From: Dermatophagoides farinae
Lineage: Eukaryota; Arthropoda; Arachnida; Sarcoptiformes; Pyroglyphidae
Reading direction: 5' to 3'
Assembly: GCF_024713945.1 (NCBI RefSeq)
Contig: NC_134677.1
Coordinates: forward strand, 4,653,001-4,717,000
Length of the DNA stretch: 64,000 nt
A program made the position numbers and the translations under genes. The stretch's first letter is position 1. Every line of letters starts with the position of its first letter. Below are positions 13,969-27,900 of this stretch, piece by piece. The notes beneath the pieces were generated by a model that saw only the letters and a program-made list of their open reading frames with translations, searched no databases and had not been told where the DNA came from.

Positions 13969-14988
13969 AACAAACTGTAAAAGGTTTTTCACAATGTCAA
14001 TGAAAATTTATCTCAACAAAATCCGAATTTTCAATCCAATACTCGAATTTCAAATATAGATCTCATATATACCACATATCTCTCTTTATATATGGTTTTA
14101 TAAGTTAAAATTACATTCTCTAAGTTGCTGTTATTTTATTTATATAAAACATGTTTGTATTCATGTTTGGCGGCATAATATAATGGCCATAAAGAATTTA
14201 CTGAAATTAATGCTGGTGAACAACAAACAAAGTTCTTGACAATTTTTTTTTCACTTTTTTCACTATTTATCTGAAGAGATATAGTCATATCGGTATCGTT
14301 GTAATGGTTCATTGTTGAACATTCAACATTAACATTGATGTTGTTGTTTGAACAGAACCCTAGAGAGAATATGATGTACCAAATAAGTATAGTCAAACAA
14401 CAAAAACAACAACAAGAATCGACAAATAGACAAACAAAATATCAGATCTCATCCCCATAACACAAAGAATGAAGAATCAAACAATTGTTTCGTTTTTTTT
14501 TTACTTCAGTCATCAATAAATAATTCATTAAATGACCATTATTTCTAATTTTACAATGACAATGCCTACCAATGTTTTTCATGAGCCATTGAGGAAAAAA
14601 AATAAAAGAAATGATTTCAAAATCCATCTGTGAATAAATCTTGGAATTTTTTTTTTTTTTTTTTGGAAAACAAAATTTAAGAATCTGGCCAATAACTTTC
14701 CGTCGAATGAATATTCATTTTATGATGGAAAAAAATATAATTCAAAGCTAACATCATAAATAAAAACTACATGTTATATACATGACATTTTTTTTGGAAT
14801 TCTATGATATAAGCTCGATTTCGTATTGTCCAGCAGCTGCAAATGGAAAAAATCGATAATCATGATGATCGAAATAAAGTAGAAAAATATCTCTTCGAAA
14901 CATGTCGTTGATGTTGTTGAAAAAAAAAGAATTTTATTTCATTTTTTTCTCTAGTTTTTTCGATTGCTATTTTTCATTCACCGGTCAT

Positions 14989-15010
14989 GTGTGTGTGTGT
15001 GTGTGTGTGT
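14989..15010. repeat. (GT)n microsatellite
   Basis: About 11 uninterrupted GT units. Confidence 0.9.
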
Positions 15011-15273
15011 CCGCCTGTTCAATACCTTTCGTTATTTTCACTCAATTTTTTTTTTGATCAAATAACTGTATCAGTGACACACACATTGACAAGTTCCAAT
15101 AAGTTTGAAAAAAATATATCCAATCCGCTAATATAAATTGAGAATAATATTGAAAAAAAAATATTTATTTTCGTTTCTATCATACAAATGAAGAATATAT
15201 TGGCTATCGGATGGATATTATTTGGAAATTTTTTCTCCAGAAAATTGTTCCAAAGTTTTTTTTGTGTATGTGA

Positions 15274-15291
15274 CTGTCCCGTAAGGGACAG
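15274..15291. repeat. GC-rich perfect hairpin
   Basis: CTGTCCC, loop GTAA, GGGACAG: a 7-bp perfect stem with a four-base loop. It is notably GC-rich against its surroundings. No poly-T terminator follows directly, and its function is unknown. Confidence 0.6.
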
Positions 15292-15930
15292 CGTATCATC
15301 AACTAAATCAAAAAGAGTATGGGGAAAATTCTAACAGCCAAAAGTCCAATAAAGAGGCGACTATACACCGAGGATGATGATGATGATGATGATGATGAAG
15401 TGAAGCAAATTGAAAAGTACATGAAAATTACATTAGAGCTTGGAAAAACGTGAAAAGAACTGGTAACGATGGCCATGGCAAAAAAGAGAGAGAAAGAGAG
15501 ATGAAAGTGTACCCTTGTAGTGTTTCCAATAACTAACATATTCTGGTTGGTTGGCTGGCTGGCTGGCTGGCTTGGTTCTATGCTCTCATCAATGAATTCA
15601 CTATGGCCAATTCAATTCTGGAAAAATCTTATATCTTCTTTTATTTAACTGTTATATTCATGCAGATTTTTGACACATAACTGGAACAATGACGTAATAA
15701 AAAAAACAATGATCCTTTTTCAAATATAAACAGAGAAAAAATAGCTAATCAAACACAACAAAACACACACGATAAATGGTACAATCAATGGATTCTGTAT
15801 GAATTATATTTTATGAATGAATGATGGCAAAGAATTGACATATAGAAAAATGTGATCAATTGAAATGAAATTACTTAATTTTTTATTGGAATAAAAAATT
15901 TAATTTTTGTCTTTTTTTCCAATATTTGAA

Positions 15931-16791
15931 TAGAATAAATAAGAGTATGATTGAATGGGAAACAGATCATTTAAAAGATTGTCAATTAATGGATGAATCG
16001 ATCAATATATTGGAAATATCAAATGTCGATCAGTGGCCACTTGAAAATGAATGGGCTTTTAATGGTGATGGCCATGAATGAATCAATAGAATTGATGGTC
16101 AGATCAATTCACAAACAAACTTGCACAGTCCAAATGGATGTTGACTACAAAACTTTTATTGTTATACAATTGATGGACAACATCATAAGGATGATGATGA
16201 TGATGATGATTATCAGATACGATATTACCAACAATAATGAAAGTTGATACCAATCATTTATCGATAAAACCTAATCAATTCGTAAAACTAAAATGAGCAA
16301 ACACGATTATGATGAAGCCATTTGGAATAAAGTAAATGATGTTCGATGAACCAATAGAAAAAAAGCTTTATGAAATGACATTGCCTTATAGTATAATTTT
16401 TGCTATGTCAATTTCAAATTCTGTGAAGATCAAACCATTAACTTGACAATTTTTTGGCATAATCCAATGTAAAATAATTCGGGTTTTCAGTTATTGAAAA
16501 AAATGTTAATGGAAAAATCATAGCAAAAAGTGAACGGAAAAATGTTCTTATTGGATTATAATTTGCATTTAAAATGAAATTGATATCAATTTTGAGATTC
16601 GTAAAAAATCATTTTAAATCGAATGAAAAGATGAAAAAAAAACGAATGAATATGAATGTCATTTTTTTGACGAAACAAGATTTTGGCTACAAAAAAAAAA
16701 CGTTAACAAGTTTTCACCTCTAACAAAAACTATTATCCTATCGGATTGTGATTATGATTTTTTTTCTCTTCTTATTATTATTCAAAACCAG
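15931..16791 (+). pseudogene. Frame-broken coding-like remnant, family not recognised
   Basis: Successive stretches read as protein-like sequence, but the frame keeps changing. An opening block at 15947-16078 starts MIEWETDHLK and contains DQWPLENEW. A second frame runs through 16213-16293 (motif VDTNHLSIKPNQF), a third through 16293-16346 (MSKHDYDEAIWNKV), and the second returns at 16342-16443 (FDEPIEKKLYEMTLPYS). A further frame covers 16490-16558 (VIEKNVNGKIIAKSERKN) and another 16648-16770 (EYECHFFDETRFWLQ). Stops and frameshifts separate the pieces. An acceptor-like TTTGAATAG precedes the start and a consensus donor (CCAG then GTAAGA) ends the block, as expected of an old exon. I do not recognise the family. 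The alternative is chance open frames in AT-rich DNA. Confidence 0.4.
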
Positions 16792-19700
16792 GTAAGAAAG
16801 ATTATATTTCTCACGTGTTTTTGTGGGCTATGTAGTACAAATGAAAATTTTATGAACAAATTGGTCATGTGTGTATGAGCAATCTAGGATTAACAAAAGG
16901 TTGATCCTTTCCAGGTTGAATAATGAACGTAAAATTTTTCTTCAAAATAAAAGACCACCGTCAACTGTCAATCATGAAATTTTGATAGAATGAAGCCGAA
17001 AAAATACATATGTTTCACATGCGTTGAAACATATACACACACAGAAACCTATTCAATATGAAATTGGCCGGATGAATTGAAAATGTAAATTATATAAAAA
17101 CTTGACCACACACTGATCATATAATGTTCGGTTTGACATTATAACACCTATATATTTATTTTTTTTTCATCACTATCGAAATATTCTCGCAAATAATAAT
17201 ATGAATATCACATATATACAAAATATTCACACAAACGTTCAAATGCACTGATTAACTGAAATTGAAATATCAAATTTGGTTCAAATATATGGATGAATTT
17301 CAACCAATAAACGATATGACATTCATCATTTCACGGTCTCCAATGAGCACATTGAATGAAAATGACACCCCAACAGAGAATGAATAATACAAATGTCTTT
17401 GTGTGTGTGTGTGTGTACACTAATATTAACGATAATAATCCCAATGGAATCCGTTTTTTTTTTGTTTTGTTTTTGTATGTCACAACATCGACATTGGAAT
17501 CATAGACATTCATGATTGTAGCATCCCAATGGAGATTTTCTGTTTTTTTTTCACGCTTTCAGATAGGCTACGGCCACTTAGGGGCTCACACACATTATAA
17601 CTACTAGTGTTATTGCAGCATTGATTCCTTGTTGACTTTTTTCGCTTCGGATCAAATTACTCTCTGAATGTTTTTTTTACATTAAAATATTTTTACTTTC
17701 AGTTAGTGTAGTTCAGAAAAAAAAACTCAAAAATCCTTTTACAATTATAAATCACAATTTTTTTAGAATTCTGTTTGCGGTCTGTAATCAGTGTCTAACT
17801 ATTACATACCATATATAAATAAATCACTTGATTATAATCGGTATTAATATATTATCTGGACATAATTTTAATTACAACTATGTGAATGTGTGTGTTTATG
17901 ATTTTTTCTCTCTCTCAAGGATAAAAAAACGAATAGTCAGAAAGTAGTAGAAACCACTAAGAATCATTATCAACCTCATCATCATCATAATAGATTTGGT
18001 CGATTAGCCATGAAATGATTCGTTACGTTTTGTAAAACTGCTAAAGAAAGCCAAAGGAAAAAAAACATAGCTAGAATATTTATTTTTTTTCGGTCATTAT
18101 TATTATTCACTTGAATGAATTTGTCAAAACAAGTCAAAACAACAAATCGTGCTCGATGCAAAACAACAACAACAACAAAACCAAACCAAACCAAATAGCG
18201 GAACAAAGACGTTTTCGGGCCGTTCAGTTCATCATCCGTTGTCGCTTCAGTTCATCAAATTTGTTCGCTTGAATGAGTTGAATTCTAACTTTTGACATGA
18301 ATTTAATAAGAAAAAAAAATAAAATAAAATAAATTTTTGTAACAACATTCATATCATATATAATATACTGATCCATGAAATATTCATTACACATTTATAT
18401 TCTTTTGTCAACGTTGTCAAAAAAAAAATTATTCAAAATGAAAATAAAAGAACAAAATTTGAGATTCAAATTTACTATACGAACAACCAAAAAAAAAAAA
18501 AAAAAAATGAAGTTTGTTGAATCAATGTGTGTATGAGTCAATTTGTTATTATTCAGGTTTTCAATCAATGAATCTATATATAATAAGTGAATTCAAATTG
18601 AATTCATAAATTGTACAAATTGATTTTTTCGTTTCGGCCTCAATAGAAATGGGTATGTGTGAGGTCCATAATCGAATCACGTTGAACAAATTAGAATAAC
18701 AAAAGTATTTTGTGTTGTTATACCGAATGAATACAAAGACGAGAAAAAAAATGAAGAACCGATACAGATCAATAGACCCAATAGTGAAAATGGTACAACG
18801 TACACAATGTGACAAATGTATCAATCATTTATAAACGATAACAGATCAGTATCTTATAAGGTGTGTGTGAGTGTGTGTGTGATAATATCTTGAACAAATT
18901 TGATAACAAGAACTATGTGAAAAAATCATGTTTTTTTTTGGTTATGCAGTATTATATGAATGTATGACATGATTTTTTTTGAAAGAAAAAAATGCACGTG
19001 AAAAATTGTATCAAACACGTTTGGATCACATCAATTATTGGTTGGCCAAAAGAAAAAAGTGTCACATGGTTGCCAATCACGGCTGTTTCTATTAGATTTG
19101 TTTTTGTCATTGAGACAAATTTAACAAATTGGCTATTCAAACAGACAAAAACGAGAAAAAAAATGTATTTGAATAGACAAAATGAAAATAAATTCGCAAT
19201 GGATTTATATGAAAAATATGGTTATGATGGAATCGAGAGAGAGAAAAAAAGAACCTATGAATGAAACATGACAAATGACAAAAAAGACTGACATTTGTCA
19301 GTCAAAAAAAATGTTCAATTTTCATTCAGCTACAAACAAACTGCTGCTTGATCAGCACAAAACAACTGTCTTCTAAAATCCCGTTTCTGGAACATAAAGA
19401 GGAAATGTTAAAACAGATTCATATCTACATTATAATATAACACAAATACGTGGCTCAAACACATAAATCGAGCCAAATCACTATCGAAATCGAAATTTTT
19501 ACAACTTGTATAACACGCACACAACAAAATACACATAGGGATAGACAAACAAACTTGTTACATATATATATAAAAATACCAAAGACAAGGACAAGGATCC
19601 TATAGGTTTTTTTTTTGGTTGTTAGTGATTCATGTTGTTTTACTTTTAGTATATACTCCGGGAACATGACATGGATTTTTTTTCCAATTCTCATTGTTAT

Positions 19701-20902
19701 TATCGATAAGTGTAAATTTTGTTGCTTATGTTACATATACACATAAAAACATGACACGATGAATTATCAAACCAACAAACCAGTGGTGATGGATATATCT
19801 GTGATGAAAACATGTGGATCTGGATGTAGTGTTTGCAATAGTTTTTTCATTTGATTATTTATTTTTCTAATAAAAAGGAAGGATTTAATTGTGATCATGA
19901 TATAGTGACAAAAAATTTTTTTTTTACTTTTCTTTCAACCACGGTTGAGAAGTTTGGAAAAAAATATTGGATATCTATCTACTGCTTTAATACTAATGCG
20001 TATATTTGGGTATTCGATATTGGCAAAATTCAATTGACATATAAGGTGTGTGTGTGTGTGTGTGTTTGTTCCATAGAGTACTTATTTTCATTAGTTATTG
20101 GTCCCAATATTATCATATACAGAATGTGGTTTTTGGTCACTACAAACCAATCAATCAAAATATATACGACCTTTTCTCATATTAGGATAGAATGACCGTT
20201 ATTATTTACTATAGTATCATTAAATAAAGCAGAAATCAAAACAATTTTCTTTTTGATCAATTTAGGATTTTTTTTCGTGTTGTTCACTGCGGGTAGTCTT
20301 ATGATGCTAAATAAGCGAGAAAAAACAATTAGATTGCTAATATTTACTATGACCATAATAAAGTTTAAATGAAACAAGAGTGAAATCATTGTCACCGCAG
20401 CTGACAAATGCACAAAAAAAAATTCTAGAATTATGATGGAATATTTATTCACCACAATAATCGAAAACATTTATTCACCGCAGGGAAGATCCATTTAAAT
20501 TGAAAATTGAATTTCTTTTATCCATGAAAAAATCATTGATATGAATAAGCGGTTGATGTGTCGATGATACTTTCATGAATTTAGTTTCGAAAGAATTTAT
20601 TTTGATTCAATTTTAAATAAGACGACTTACATGAAAACAAATGTTAAGTGATTTCGATCCAGTTCATGAAGATGAAAAAAAACAAGATTATTATATGGCT
20701 TGAATAGAACACGCAAACACAAGAAAGGAATGTAATAAATATCTCATATCAAAAAGTTACAATTCAGAATTCGAAAATTAAAAAATAACAATTTTTTTAA
20801 TGTGATTTAAGACCAAAAGATGTCGCACGCTTCAGAAGATTTGTTTCAAAATTTTTTCTACAATAAAAAAAATTGAAATTGTTATTTTTTGTGGATAAAT
20901 AT
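16792..20902. other. No gene seen; simple repeats
   Basis: AT-rich DNA with short CA/GT tracts (for example GT at 20046-20065) and A/T runs. I searched the minus strand here for the seven-transmembrane part of a Frizzled receptor, expected downstream of the CRD ORF, and found nothing similar. Confidence 0.5.
19286..19303. repeat. 18-bp palindrome
   Basis: GACTGACA, two T bases, TGTCAGTC: 8-bp perfect inverted arms. A related TGACAAATGACA lies just upstream. Confidence 0.5.
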
Positions 20903-21400
20903 TCAATTTCGAACCTTTTTTGGATCCATACAGATACGATTTCCGTATATCGGAAATCTATTACACCTCCATTGTTCGGGCCATTGAAAACCACCTTGTA
21001 AGAGTAAAGGTTCACATCCAATTCTGGCTCTTTCGCAGACCGATCTACAAGATGGAATATAACCAACATAATCTTCAATACAGATGGGTGTATATATGGA
21101 ACAAAGAAAAAATCTTAAATCTTCCGAACAATTTACATGAACTAATGGCCAGAATTGATGTACTTCAAGGCCAGCCTCTTGTTGAGTTTCCATTTCCAAT
21201 ATATTCGGCATGTATGTATGTGTGTAGCCAATATTTGCACACATTGGTATAATGATCGGTTCACATCGATTTCGGACATTCTTATCATAAAGTATAGCCA
21301 TTGGTTGACAAAAATAAACATTTGGATCATAGTACCAGAAATTTAAGATCATTATGACCAATAACCGTTCACTAAAATTTCCTAAAAATTTGCTGCTCAT
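20903..21400 (-). CDS. Frizzled-type CRD protein lacking a 7TM domain
   Basis: From the ATG at 21400 this ORF encodes 165 residues. Residues about 46-157 are a complete Frizzled cysteine-rich domain with all ten cysteines in order. It has the family signatures EAGLEVHQFWPLV, FFLCSIYTPICIEDY and CRSVCERARIGC. The TYMPN, YTPIC and terminal CMD features are closest to my memory of Frizzled 5/8. The CRD binds the lipid of Wnt ligands outside the cell. Normally a linker and seven membrane helices follow, but here the frame stops nine residues after the last cysteine region (CMDPKK, then VRN and stop). A possible 57-nt intron after CMDPKK would also lead to a stop within three codons. A weak hydrophobic stretch (LLVIMIL) at residues 14-20 could be a signal sequence, and an upstream exon joined at an acceptor near 21430 is possible. 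It may be a secreted Wnt-binding protein, a detached exon of a Frizzled gene, or a partial duplicate. Confidence 0.6.
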   Translation of the reverse strand: MSSKFLGNFSERLLVIMILNFWYYDPNVYFCQPMAILYDKNVRNRCEPIIIPMCANIGYTHTYMPNILEMETQQEAGLEVHQFWPLVHVNCSEDLRFFLCSIYTPICIEDYVGYIPSCRSVCERARIGCEPLLLQGGFQWPEQWRCNRFPIYGNRICMDPKKVRN

Positions 21401-23216
21401 TATGCTGACCTTTATTGGTGGCGTTCCTGATAGGATTGACAAGGGTAATTTTTTTTTAATCAAAAAAAAAAACAAACTTTTCATAAGTGACTCATATTTT
21501 TCACCAACATTTATGCCTTTTGTGATAATTGTAATCATATCAATTGATTGGTTGATTTTTTCATGATACAAAAAAAAAGAATTTATTTTTTTAAATTGTG
21601 ATATTTTTTAACAAAAATCATGATGATGATAAAGATCTTAAAAGATAAAAATTTTGAAAATTTAAAGAAAAGAAGAAGAAAATTTCAATGAAAAGGCTGC
21701 ATAGAAAACAACATCAAGTCCAATGAGATTTTTTTTTCTCAATTCTCAAATTACGATAATTTGATTCTGGGCAACCGATGAAACGAAATCGTTAATTATT
21801 TAAAGAGTGATTTTATTATCTGAAAAATTCATTCAAACAACCTAAATGAATTAATTCTAGCTTCGAAATTGCGATAATAAAATAAACGGTGTAATAATTA
21901 CAAGTTATGCTAATATATTTTAGAGTTTAGCAAAAAATCTTTCAATCTAGACTCAAAGTGAAAATGATTTATCAATCAATCAATTAAAATGTCAGTTTTA
22001 AACTTCCAGTCAATAACCCAAACAAACTTGTCAAAGGAACTTTCATGAGGAATAATTTTTTTATATAATTAACAAGATATTCATAGTAAAAATTATCGCT
22101 TGATTTTTTTTCTGAAATAAGATAATGATATATAGAATTGGAGTCGGATTTGGTCGTTTCAAGAATTTTCTTTTTTTTCCCATATGAAAACAAAAAAAAG
22201 AATATTTAAAATGTCATTTTTGGAACATTTTTTTTTAGTTTGCTTTGTTTAAACAATTCGATTCTAAAATATCATCCGTATGTCTTTATGTTGTTTGTTT
22301 GTCTGTTGATTACAAATGTGATCAATCATCAATTACAAAAAAAAGAACAAAAAGTGTGAGAGCGAAAAAAAATTTGGCGACGGCATTATGGTGGTGTGTC
22401 ATTGTGTATATAATGGTAAAATTGTGATAACAATTATCATCATGATGATCAAATTATCAATGGTCGTGTGTGTGTGTGTGTGTAGGTGTAATTCACATGT
22501 AATAATAAAATGAATTCGATGATATAAATGGGCAGATTTGTGTAATTTGTGGGCGTGTGTAAACCTAATGGTCATCAAGGTAATGATGATAATGATGATG
22601 ATGTGTATGTGTAACATGTACAAACAATTTATTAATATTAGATAATATTATTATATAAATCACCATTCGCATTAAGCCAAATAAATCATAGATGTGAACT
22701 TTTTCCCCAGTGATGGCGATTGAAATTTTATCAATAAATCATTCAGTGTAGGTGTGTATTTAGTGTTTATGTGAACAATGTATGGAGACAAATGTTTATT
22801 TTTTTTGTCTCGAAAAAAAAAGAATAATTGTCAATTGAAATTCTGTACAAAAGAACAATAACAACAAGAACAAAAGCAAAAAGAGAATTCTTTCACAATT
22901 ATGGATTATACATCAATCCAATAATATATTATTTCGGGAGCAGATTTTTTTTAAAAATGAATTTTCATGCAATTTTTTTTATACAAAGTTATAATAGTAT
23001 GCACAGTAATGGTGGTGTGTGTTTTTCAGCCCTTGCATTTGTTTGTTGTGAAGCGAATATTTTTCGTTTGAAAATTTTTTCAAAAAAATTGATGCACTAA
23101 AAACCGACAGAACAAAAAGTAATGAAAAAGTCGTAGATGATAATGATGATAACTCAGAATGAGAATAATTATAGTAGCAATAATAAAATAAGAAAGAAAG
23201 AGAGAGAAGATAAAGA
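21401..23216. other. Interval between the CRD ORF and Galpha-s
   Basis: The right part should hold the 3' UTR of Galpha-s (minus strand). I found no AATAAA close to its stop; the nearest clear one is about 420 nt downstream (22795-22800). A GT repeat lies at 22466-22483. No other gene is seen. Confidence 0.45.
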
Positions 23217-24999
<1,783 letters not shown>

Positions 25000-27900
25000 T
25001 ACATTTGCCAGAAGACTTGGTCGCCGATTCGCTTCTGAATCAGATTCCAGCTTGGTGGTTCCAACACAAGCAAAATTACAGAAATCAATGGCAGATAGAA
25101 TGATGGCGGCGGTGTAGATGAATTATCGAACCAAAAAAAAAACTTGGTTTGAATTTATTTAAATTCAATAAGAATCGGAAAAAGCTAATGTTTTTTGATG
25201 ACGATGATAATGATGATTATGATGACAGAAAAAAAATATAGGAATTGAAAAACGATGATCTATTAATTTGCTGACAAAAAATTCTTTTTCTCGTTTTATT
25301 TTTAAGGTCAAATATTTAAAATGTGATTGCTGTTGTAGACACCTGTTGAATAGGGAAAAACGGTGATGCCAAAAAAAAGAGAAAGAAAAAATCCATATAA
25401 AAATGATTAATAGATGATTGGAAATAAATTGATCAATAAATCAATATGATTGCTGATGATTCTGTTGCTCATTTTTTCAGTAATAGAAAAAAATCAGAGA
25501 AAAGCCAAACAACAAGATAAGGAAAACAAATAAGCCTAACGTAAACGAAAAAAATGGACTACTTGAGAGTCATTGCCGGCATCATCGAGATCTACCCTAG
25601 ATCCATAATTTTTTTTCACATTGGTCGTATCTTGAGTTAATAGATTAACACAAGCCAATCAAACAAAGAAACAAATGGAATGAAAAAAATTGAGATCCTT
25701 TACAATTTGGTTGTCATTAGTGTAAATGCGTAAAGAAAGCTATAGTTAGGTTGAGAAATGCTCACACAAACTCGACTTGATGATGAGATTAAAATATTTA
25801 TAATATAATGATATTTTTTCTATAGATAGATCAGACTGATTCCCCATATTGGGTATTTAAATAATTTCAACTTAATGATATATATTAGCACTTGGATTAA
25901 ATAATCGAGATACTTATATATTGAGCACAATTTGTATTGATCAAACAAATTGGTGTTTATGGAAGATGTAAGGAAATCATAATAAAATTTATTTTGAAAT
26001 TGATATACTAGCCATATAATGGAAATGGGAATAAAGAAATGTTTATTTTAAAAATAAAAAAAAAACAAAAGTCTATTCTGTCTACTGTATTCAATTGTAT
26101 TTTGTCAGGTTTTGAACATAGTCAACTTTTATAAATAATATTCAATAAGATACAAACACACACACACATGCATTATCATCATGAAGGGAATCATTCGCAT
26201 ATTTAGAAAAACAGAGAAAAAAAAATGATGACAGTACAGTTTTACAGTTTTTTTTTCGCTTTCCAGTTTTTGTCGTTTTTGTTACCTGAATTGATCTACA
26301 TATAATAATTGAACACAGCAACAACGATGACAACGGTGGTGGCGGCGACGACGACGACCACGGCGACAATCTAGAACAGACCATAAACCTATACGACGAC
26401 AAGGATCGGTTTAACAAAAAAAAAAAAAACATAGAAACAATTGGTTTCAATTTTTTTTTTCGTTTTAAGTGGTGAAATTTATGCCGATGTCACCATCATC
26501 AGGAAGGCCGCATCAACTATAACATTCATTGGTAGTACAACAACAGCAAGACAAACTCCAATGAACGACAATTTCATCATCATTTTTTATTTCGTTCGTC
26601 TTAGGATTCATCATTGACAAACGATAGAATGATGAAAATAATAGGAAACTTGAACATCACCTATTAGCTTCAAATAGCTTGATTCTACGAATATTATTGG
26701 CAATTGGTAGGATTGTACACACGAATATTTCCAAAACACAAGAATAAAAAACATGAGCAATGCATAGAAAACATAAAGACAGTGATATAATTAGCATGAT
26801 TCGATGCTATTAATATAACTATTAACACCAACCAGCCAACTAACCGCCTCTATTTTAATATCCATTCACCTTGTTTCTGTAAATAATGATGATACCAGTG
26901 TTGTAGTTGAGTACCAACCAACAACGATAATTTAGTTATTATTATAATAATCAAAGTTTTTCTATTTTAGCTTTAATATGAATGCAACTACTACACATTT
27001 TATAACAATCTATTCGTAAAAAAAATTGTAGTGAAAAAAAACAAAAAACACAATTCTATGAATGAATATCAAAGAATAAATTTTTTAGGGGTTAAAAATA
27101 TGAAATCAAAAACAACAACATCCAGTAAGAAGATTATGACGTTTAACATCACAAGAACCAAACAAAACAAAACAAAACAAAAATTCTCACTGAATCGATG
27201 ACAGATTTGGGAGTTTTTGTTGTAAACTTTGTTTTAATAAGATTCAGGCACACTAAAAGAACTCTACAATAAGTATAAGTTGATGACGTCTGAACGTTAT
27301 ATCAATGAACGAAATATTTTGAGAGAGTGAGAACAAATTCCAGGTAATTGTCATCACCAATTGGGTAACCATCCTCAAAATAGTCATAATATAAACACAT
27401 CCACCAAAAGCCAAAAATAGATAGAATCGTACATCGTAAAAAAAATGGAATAAAAATAAAGAAAAACCAAAACCGTAACCAATATTATCATGACTAGAAT
27501 GAAAAAACCGGAAACATATTTGCACCGGTATTCAACATCCATCGTTTATAATTACGGCATATTCGTCATCACGAAATGGATGAATAATGATCACATCAAA
27601 TTTCAAAGCTCATCGTATACAAAAAGATGTTCATGATTAGCCCATTCGTTTCAATGATGAGGTAGAAGAATTTTTTTTTCTTCATATTTTTGTGGTAAAT
27701 GTTAACGATTTTGGTAATTGCTGATTCTTCTTTTTTATGTCAAAAAAAAATCTCAATCATTCGTTCTGGGTATTAGTCAACAACTTTTAAAATCATAACA
27801 ATAAAATAATGATAACTGTGTGACGATGATCCAAAAAAAAGCTTTGGTTTTTTTGAATTTTTCATTTTTGAAAAAAAAATTCTCTCAGCTTTCACTGTCT

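Larger units (their letters stand above)
5791..15930. other. Gene-poor region downstream of Iroquois
   Basis: The first few hundred bases should be Iroquois 3' UTR. The rest is AT-rich DNA with many CA/GT, CAT/ATG and A/T tracts. Open frames here are short and either low-complexity or unlike known proteins. Iroquois genes in other animals often sit beside large regulatory deserts, so enhancers are plausible, but nothing in the sequence shows them directly. A slightly GC-richer patch is at about 6780-6840. Confidence 0.5.

Noticed and set aside
20177-20470. Candidate transmembrane part of the Frizzled-like gene
   Set aside because: The minus-strand frame is hydrophobic but shows none of the Frizzled landmarks (no linker cysteines, no conserved helix motifs, no KTxxxW).
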